Below, one piece after another: positions 5,193 to 8,851 of a stretch of DNA of 8,851 nucleotides (the first letter of the stretch is position 1; each line of letters opens with the position of its first letter). Position numbers and translations under genes: made by a program. Below the pieces are notes generated by a model, which made no database searches, was not told the origin of the DNA, and saw only the letters and a program-made list of their open reading frames with translations. This DNA is from Deltaproteobacteria bacterium (GTDB taxonomy: Bacteria; Desulfobacterota; Dissulfuribacteria; Dissulfuribacterales; UBA3076). The stretch is taken from NCBI GenBank assembly GCA_013138705.1, contig WTCF01000012.1, positions 1 through 8,851 of the forward strand, in the 5' to 3' direction.

Positions 5193-5290
5193 CGCCCATC
5201 GAAAAGCATGAGGTGAAGTCAGGGTTGCAGCAGAAAATCATTAGAGGCAGCTATGTGTGCCCCAGCCGGGTCCTGGAGAGAGTCTCTTAG
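5189..5290 (+). CDS. Small 33-residue ORF resembling a FlgM C-terminus
   Basis: ATG 5189 overlaps the stop of the 18-codon frame. The peptide contains EVKSGLQQKIIRGSYVCPS, then RVLERVS. This resembles the end of anti-sigma factor FlgM (Lxxx-I-xxGxYxVxSxxxAxxxL), where GxY and the following helix contact sigma-28. Together with the preceding ERTERINRL helix it may be a broken or split member of that small family. The stop falls six bases before the ATPase stop on the other strand, so the genes converge. The resemblance is short and could be chance. Confidence 0.3.
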   Translation: MTPIEKHEVKSGLQQKIIRGSYVCPSRVLERVS

Positions 5291-5295
5291 CTCTT

Positions 5296-6870
5296 CTATC
5301 TTCCTATCCCGATGTTAAAGCTCAATATCTCTTTTCCCTCAAGTATGTGTTTTTGCGGTGTGCATAACTCACCCACTCTGGTTGTGGGATCAAATATAAC
5401 TATATAGCCATGGCTGACTCTTTCAGGTAGAAGATACTTTTCCGCGAGTTGCTCCAATGCTTCGTCAACGGTTCCTCGATACCTCTTCACCTTTGTCTCT
5501 ATGATATATTTGTTACTCTTGTAGATGAGCATGATATCCATGATTCCAAGTCCTGTCCTGCTTTCGTAATATAACTCACCCGTTCCTTCAGAGACAAACT
5601 GATAAAGCCATGCCGTGAGCTGAAACTTGCCTGTTACCTCCATTGGTCTGTTTGTAGAATAAAACGCGGCCGCGCCTATCTGAGCGATGTATTTTTCAAA
5701 ATCAATCAATATCCTCTCCATGTTAAGACTTCCATCGGGCAGATAATAACGCACAAAGGATACATCAACTTTTCCTGCAACATCCCGGAAAAAGGTCATC
5801 GTGAACCTTTTCTTATAGATAGGGTTGCTCACCCTAATATTTTTTCCTTCCGCCTTGATCAAACCATGTGTCAAAAGAAGGGATTGCTCCTCATCGCCAG
5901 GGATGTATTCAACGCCGTTAAAAACAATGTTTACAAAAGTCTCTTTGTATTGTTTGGCCTTTTCAGTGATATTATCAAAATGGCTGTTTTCTTCGTACAG
6001 AAGAATGTCTGTGGCTTTTTCCACATCGTCTGCTGTAATTGGATCGGTAGTCTCAGGTTTTATATCAACTGTTAGGATGGTGCCAAGACGGTTTACCAGC
6101 CAAGGCTGGCCGGCTGTCTCATCAAATACTTTTTTTACTGCATCTTCAGTAAAGGGCTGGTTGGTTTCCTCTGTATACTGGCTATAGAGGTCACGGACGT
6201 TCTTTAGAGTGAAAGGCGGAAGTTTTACCTGGTCGGCAATATTGAAAGGGGAGACACCGCCAACGATTAGCTTGGTTATGTTACGGATGCCCACCAGTCC
6301 CACGGAGTAAAGAGCTTTATCGGTCTGCTTTTTGTATCTTTGATAAAGCTCTCTTAAGGTTGTCAGAAAATTCTCCAATTCGTCTATGGGGATGCCATCA
6401 AACTCGTCTATGAAGATGACAATTTTCTTGAATTCAATTATACGGTTTAATTCCTCAAATAGTTCACGAAAACAGATATGATCGGTCAGGTTATGGGAAT
6501 CTAAGTACGCTCTTATAGTATCCAGTTTCGGGCAGTTTACAGCATTCAATCTGTTTGTCAGTTGGTTGTATATATCTTTTTGAATTAATTGATAATATCT
6601 TTTTGACTGGAGGTTTTTATAATCCTGAAAACTGAGAAGGATAGCCATGTATGTCTGATCTTTTTCAAGCTCAGAGGAAAGACATTCAAAAAAAGTAGTC
6701 TTGCCGCTCTGTCTGGGAGCAAATATGGAGAAGTACCTTCCCAGGTCAACCATGGTTTTAATATCCTGGTGTTTTGTATTAACCACATTCTCCAACACAA
6801 CATGGTATGACATTCTGGGATCAACTACCCCTGAGTCTTCAAACATCCGTTTTGGTTTTTTATAATTCAT
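5296..6870 (-). CDS. AAA-like ATPase fused to a PD-(D/E)XK nuclease-like domain
   Basis: A 524-residue protein. The first half is a P-loop ATPase of the AAA-like (AAA_35/STAND-like) group: Walker A APRQSGKT at 51-58, Walker B IVIFIDEFD at 150-158, then GIRNITKLIVGGVSPFNIAD and PPFTLKNVRDLY, with a helical lid ending in TAGQPWLVNRL at 252-262. The second half is a PD-(D/E)XK fold: MEVTGKFQLTAWLYQFV, GELYYESRTGLGIMDIMLI with D445, then YIIETK (E458, K460), and EQLAEKY (Q474, Y479) like the RecB-type helix. The nuclease residues look intact. Proteins of this layout are widespread but poorly characterised. ATG 6870 has only a weak GGA ahead. It is a lone gene between an intergenic gap of 147 bases and convergent plus-strand debris. 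The role is unknown. Confidence 0.85.
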   Translation of the reverse strand: MNYKKPKRMFEDSGVVDPRMSYHVVLENVVNTKHQDIKTMVDLGRYFSIFAPRQSGKTTFFECLSSELEKDQTYMAILLSFQDYKNLQSKRYYQLIQKDIYNQLTNRLNAVNCPKLDTIRAYLDSHNLTDHICFRELFEELNRIIEFKKIVIFIDEFDGIPIDELENFLTTLRELYQRYKKQTDKALYSVGLVGIRNITKLIVGGVSPFNIADQVKLPPFTLKNVRDLYSQYTEETNQPFTEDAVKKVFDETAGQPWLVNRLGTILTVDIKPETTDPITADDVEKATDILLYEENSHFDNITEKAKQYKETFVNIVFNGVEYIPGDEEQSLLLTHGLIKAEGKNIRVSNPIYKKRFTMTFFRDVAGKVDVSFVRYYLPDGSLNMERILIDFEKYIAQIGAAAFYSTNRPMEVTGKFQLTAWLYQFVSEGTGELYYESRTGLGIMDIMLIYKSNKYIIETKVKRYRGTVDEALEQLAEKYLLPERVSHGYIVIFDPTTRVGELCTPQKHILEGKEILSFNIGIGR

Positions 6871-6967
6871 TTTTCCGCTCGTTTTTCTTTAAAGCTCTGG
6901 CTTTTGCTATCAATTGATTTGTGATTTTTGTATAAAATCTCAGGGTTTTTCAGTAGAGCTATAATCT

Positions 6968-6979
6968 GTTGAAATCAAC
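6968..6979. promoter_or_regulatory. GTTGAAATCAAC palindrome upstream of the ATPase-nuclease gene
   Basis: GTTGA-AA-TCAAC lies about 100 bases ahead of ATG 6870 on the minus strand, in the 147-base gap to the next ATPase. It may be an operator. No convincing promoter pair was found in the gap, and a site of this size can occur by chance. Confidence 0.25.
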
Positions 6980-7017
6980 GATATCTTTGCGCTATGTCCA
7001 TAATTAGAATTGCTGGC

Positions 7018-8280
7018 TTAAAGCACCATGAGCAGCCTGTCATAACCGACCAGATATTCACCAGGCCCCTTCCTCAGAAAAATCCCTGTCTGACTGACTA
7101 CCTGCAATATGGGAAATTTCCCATCCACAGCCTTGCGGAATCTTCTGAGTTGAGGTGAAAATTTTGCATCCGTCAGTTTGGCTTCAATCGCTAAAACAGG
7201 TTTTTCGTTCAGGGTGAGTATGAAATCGATCTCCTTCTTATCGTATGTTCTCACAAAATGAAGCTTCACTTCCGGCCAACCCCGATCATTAAGACTGGTT
7301 ACAAACCAGTATAATGCACTTGCAATCATATTTTCAAACCGGTTGCTTTCGCTGGCGGCAAAAGTCCAATCCAGAAAATACCATTTGGGCTCTTTCCGGA
7401 GAGTGCGATGCAGTTTTCCTGTATACGGCCGAAGTGGCCAAACCAGATAAAGCCTGTGTAATGCTTCAAGCCAGTTTTTTACAGTAGAATGGTTGGCTTC
7501 AATATCCTCTCCCAAACTTCGAAGGGAAAGGGGCGACCCCACCCGGCCGGGAAGCAATTCCACCAGATGAGAAACCCTGTCGAGTTCCCGAATACCGGAC
7601 AGGTCACGCAGATCCTCTCTTACCAGAAGGGTTATATAATCCCTGTGCCATTTTCGAGACCGCTTTTCAGACCCGGAAATAAGTGGGGCAGGAAAAGGTC
7701 CAAACCTGTAGTAGGACTCCGCCAGCTCTTTTGAAACGGATGGAGATTCGGCGAGCTTGGCATCGAAGGTCTTTGCCATATTTTTCCAGTCGCCGTCTTC
7801 GTAGAGCCAGGATGAAGGCGTATCATTAATGTTGCCGGCCCATTCCCTCAGCGAGAAAGGAAATAGATGAGCCATAGTGTAACGCCCTACAAGAGAATCT
7901 CCGCTTTTTCGGAAAAGGTCAAGACGGGCGCTGCCTGTCACAATGATTCTGATCAGATGCTGATATTCATCGTAGATGCCTTTAATGATATTTTTCCAGC
8001 GGGTTACCTTGTGGATTTCGTCAAGTACCACATAAGGTTTTTCAATTCGTAGCCGCGATGCCTCTTTGACAAAAAAATCCGGATCCTTCCGATATCTGCT
8101 CCTGACTTTTTCAATGTCCCAGTTATAATATAGAGACGAACAACCTTTTTCTTCCAAAAACTTGCGGGCCAACGAGGTCTTCCCGCATTGGCGCGGACCG
8201 GCAATGAAAAGCATGCTGTTGCCTAGCCACTCATCCGAAAAGGCAAAATCGGCAATCTTTCTTTCTTTAAAAACGGACAT
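7018..8280 (-). CDS. AAA_14/DUF4143-type P-loop ATPase with intact D...ExK tail
   Basis: With the start at ATG 8280, chosen because GGAG at 8287-8290 lies six bases upstream, the protein has 420 residues; the frame stays open 26 codons further but without a better site. Walker A is GPRQCGKT at 28-35, Walker B is YVVLDE at 83-88, and sensor 1 is IIVTGSARL at 112-120, followed by VGRYTMAHLFPFSLREW. The middle has a winged-helix-like region (LGEDIEANHSTVKNWLEALH). The tail has ESNRFENMIASALYWF (E316), KKEIDF (D352) and LAIEAK (E366, K368), a complete PD-(D/E)XK set, unlike the ATPase at 2311. It resembles that gene only at family level. Its function is unknown; coupling of ATP hydrolysis to DNA handling is a guess from the fold. 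Confidence 0.85.
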   Translation of the reverse strand: MSVFKERKIADFAFSDEWLGNSMLFIAGPRQCGKTSLARKFLEEKGCSSLYYNWDIEKVRSRYRKDPDFFVKEASRLRIEKPYVVLDEIHKVTRWKNIIKGIYDEYQHLIRIIVTGSARLDLFRKSGDSLVGRYTMAHLFPFSLREWAGNINDTPSSWLYEDGDWKNMAKTFDAKLAESPSVSKELAESYYRFGPFPAPLISGSEKRSRKWHRDYITLLVREDLRDLSGIRELDRVSHLVELLPGRVGSPLSLRSLGEDIEANHSTVKNWLEALHRLYLVWPLRPYTGKLHRTLRKEPKWYFLDWTFAASESNRFENMIASALYWFVTSLNDRGWPEVKLHFVRTYDKKEIDFILTLNEKPVLAIEAKLTDAKFSPQLRRFRKAVDGKFPILQVVSQTGIFLRKGPGEYLVGYDRLLMVL

Positions 8281-8290
8281 TATGCTCTCC

Positions 8291-8319
8291 ATTTTACGCA
8301 AAATATGGATAGAGGTCAA
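8291..8319 (-). promoter_or_regulatory. Promoter-like TTGACC/TAAAAT ahead of the ATPase at 7018
   Basis: TTGACC (complement of 8314-8319) and TAAAAT (complement of 8291-8296) are 17 bases apart. The predicted start near 8284 would leave almost no leader before ATG 8280 and would cut off the GGAG site at 8287-8290. Either the mRNA is nearly leaderless or this match is not the main promoter. Confidence 0.35.
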
Positions 8320-8481
8320 GCCAATTTTAAACCCAGAACCCAGAACTTTTGAACCCATGAACGGTTATATGACATCTTAGATCCTGATACCCCCGCCACA
8401 CTTTTCTTGGACAATATCCGTTTCATGCGTTAAGTTTTTGCTAGAACTGAAGAATGACTATACTGCAAAAAGTCTGAAGCA

Positions 8482-8607
8482 TGATTCCGCTCAAAAAGCC
8501 CGAGATGCAAGGCGCAAGATTTTCCAGGAATGAGACGTACTTATCGTACGTCGCAGTGACTGGTAAATTGAAGCAACGCCGCAGGTTGGGTTTTTTCAGC
8601 GGAATCA
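8482..8607. mobile_element. 126-bp palindromic MITE-like element
   Basis: The left end TGATTCCGCTCAAAAAGCCC is the inverse of the right end at 8588-8607 with two mismatches in 20. Symmetry continues inward through CCAG/CTGG (8525-8528 region and 8560-8563) to a central hairpin GACGTAC-TTATC-GTACGTC (8534-8552). The whole would fold into one long imperfect hairpin. It has no coding capacity. Its size, terminal repeats and intergenic position suit a non-autonomous mobile or REP-like repeat. I found no flanking duplication and no second full copy here. Confidence 0.65.
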
Positions 8608-8651
8608 ATACTGGAATGTTTTTAATCAGACAGGTAGAATAGAATTCAAGT

Positions 8652-8697
8652 CTCCGAGTTATGCCGTGTCAGGGGCATTTGTTTTCGGCATTTGGAG
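8652..8697 (+). promoter_or_regulatory. Bulged stem-loop leader ahead of the Cys-rich gene
   Basis: CTCC (8652-8655) pairs with GGAG (8694-8697) and ATGCCG (8661-8666) pairs with CGGCAT (8686-8691), giving a ten-pair stem with an asymmetric bulge and a 19-base loop. It ends 35 bases before ATG 8733. A T7 run at 8710s follows at some distance, so a regulatory leader or attenuator is possible, but no known riboswitch was recognised. Confidence 0.35.
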
Positions 8698-8732
8698 TTC
8701 AGTTAAGATTTTTTTGAGCAAAGGGGGAGTAA

Positions 8733-8851
8733 ATGAACATCTTACTTATAGGTTGCGGTGCGTATATGGATCAGGGTTACGCATGTCCGGGGGAATACAA
8801 GTGTATCAACGCAGTGGCGGAAAAGAACGGGGAATTCGCCCAATACGACAA
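8733..8851 (+). CDS. Cysteine-rich protein, N-terminal part (runs off the window)
   Basis: ATG 8733 follows a strong GGGGGAG at 8723-8729. The visible 39 codons begin MNILLIGCGAYM, then DQGYACPGEYKCINAVAEKN, then GEFAQYD. A short beta strand leads into cysteines at 8, 18 and 24 in the pattern CGAYMDxGYxCPGExKC. This recalls the start of CGGC-domain proteins (strand, CPG, then A...G.F), thought to bind metal or a cofactor, but the CGGC motif itself would lie beyond the window. It is the only intact-looking plus-strand gene and lies outside the minus-strand island, so it may mark the return to ordinary chromosome. The name is tentative. Confidence 0.7.
   Translation, partial: MNILLIGCGAYMDQGYACPGEYKCINAVAEKNGEFAQYD

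Larger units (their letters stand above)
8359..8732. other. Intergenic stretch with palindromic element and leader
   Basis: This gap separates divergent genes. It holds the 126-base palindrome at 8482-8607 and the stem-loop at 8652-8697, listed separately. TTTTTGC (8435-8441) and GCAAAAA (8465-8471) form a further 7-base inverted pair around a 23-base loop. I see no coding sequence in it. Confidence 0.5.

Noticed and set aside
5825..6187. 120-codon plus-strand frame
   Set aside because: It is wholly within the ATPase-nuclease gene on the other strand, serine-rich, with no family resemblance.
8281..8358. 26-codon N-terminal extension of the ATPase at 7018
   Set aside because: The extension lacks a ribosome binding site, covers the promoter-like sequence and ACCCAGA repeats, and the ATG at 8280 has GGAG at the right distance.

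Overview
The window looks like an accessory, partly decayed island in a bacterial chromosome. Gene style fits a Desulfobacterota-type (deltaproteobacterial) genome: families of AAA ATPases with a DUF4143-type tail, a RAYT transposase remnant, short dispersed GAAATTGG-like repeats and a long palindromic intergenic element. This taxonomic guess is inference from style, not from a marker gene. No rRNA, tRNA or CRISPR array was seen.

Layout. Bases 1-1370 are a graveyard. They hold a headless minus-strand reading frame (36-266), the N-terminal part of a tyrosine recombinase broken by an amber codon (304-660), a REP-associated (RAYT) transposase whose HUH core has been deleted (748-993), and a stretch with IS21-like 23-bp end repeats (1066-1308). 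The last of these abuts a 41-bp stray copy of the interior of the PIN toxin gene found 2.7 kb further on. Bases 1371-2241 carry an intact MntA/HepT (nucleotidyltransferase/HEPN) toxin-antitoxin pair. Bases 2311-3612 carry a AAA/DUF4143 ATPase behind a promoter that overlaps two tandem dyad sites. Bases 3857-4563 carry a second intact toxin-antitoxin pair (AbrB antitoxin, PIN toxin). Bases 4649-5290 are plus-strand debris: short repeats, another recombinase N-terminus, and two tiny overlapping frames resembling a FlgM tail. Bases 5296-6870 encode a AAA ATPase fused to a PD-(D/E)XK nuclease-like domain. Bases 7018-8280 encode a second AAA_14-type ATPase with an intact D...ExK tail. Bases 8482-8607 are a 126-bp palindromic MITE-like element. 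The window ends in the first 39 codons of a cysteine-rich protein (8733 onward) behind a leader stem-loop.

How it fits together. All seven intact genes, apart from the one cut by the window edge, lie on the minus strand. Nearly all plus-strand coding signal is remnant. The genes do not form one long operon: there are two tight two-gene TA operons and three ATPases that each look like separate units. Toxin-antitoxin pairs, ATPases with restriction-endonuclease-like tails, and repeated recombinase or transposase fragments together suggest a defence/stabilisation island that has taken several insertions and deletions. That functional reading is inference; the individual family assignments rest on visible motifs.
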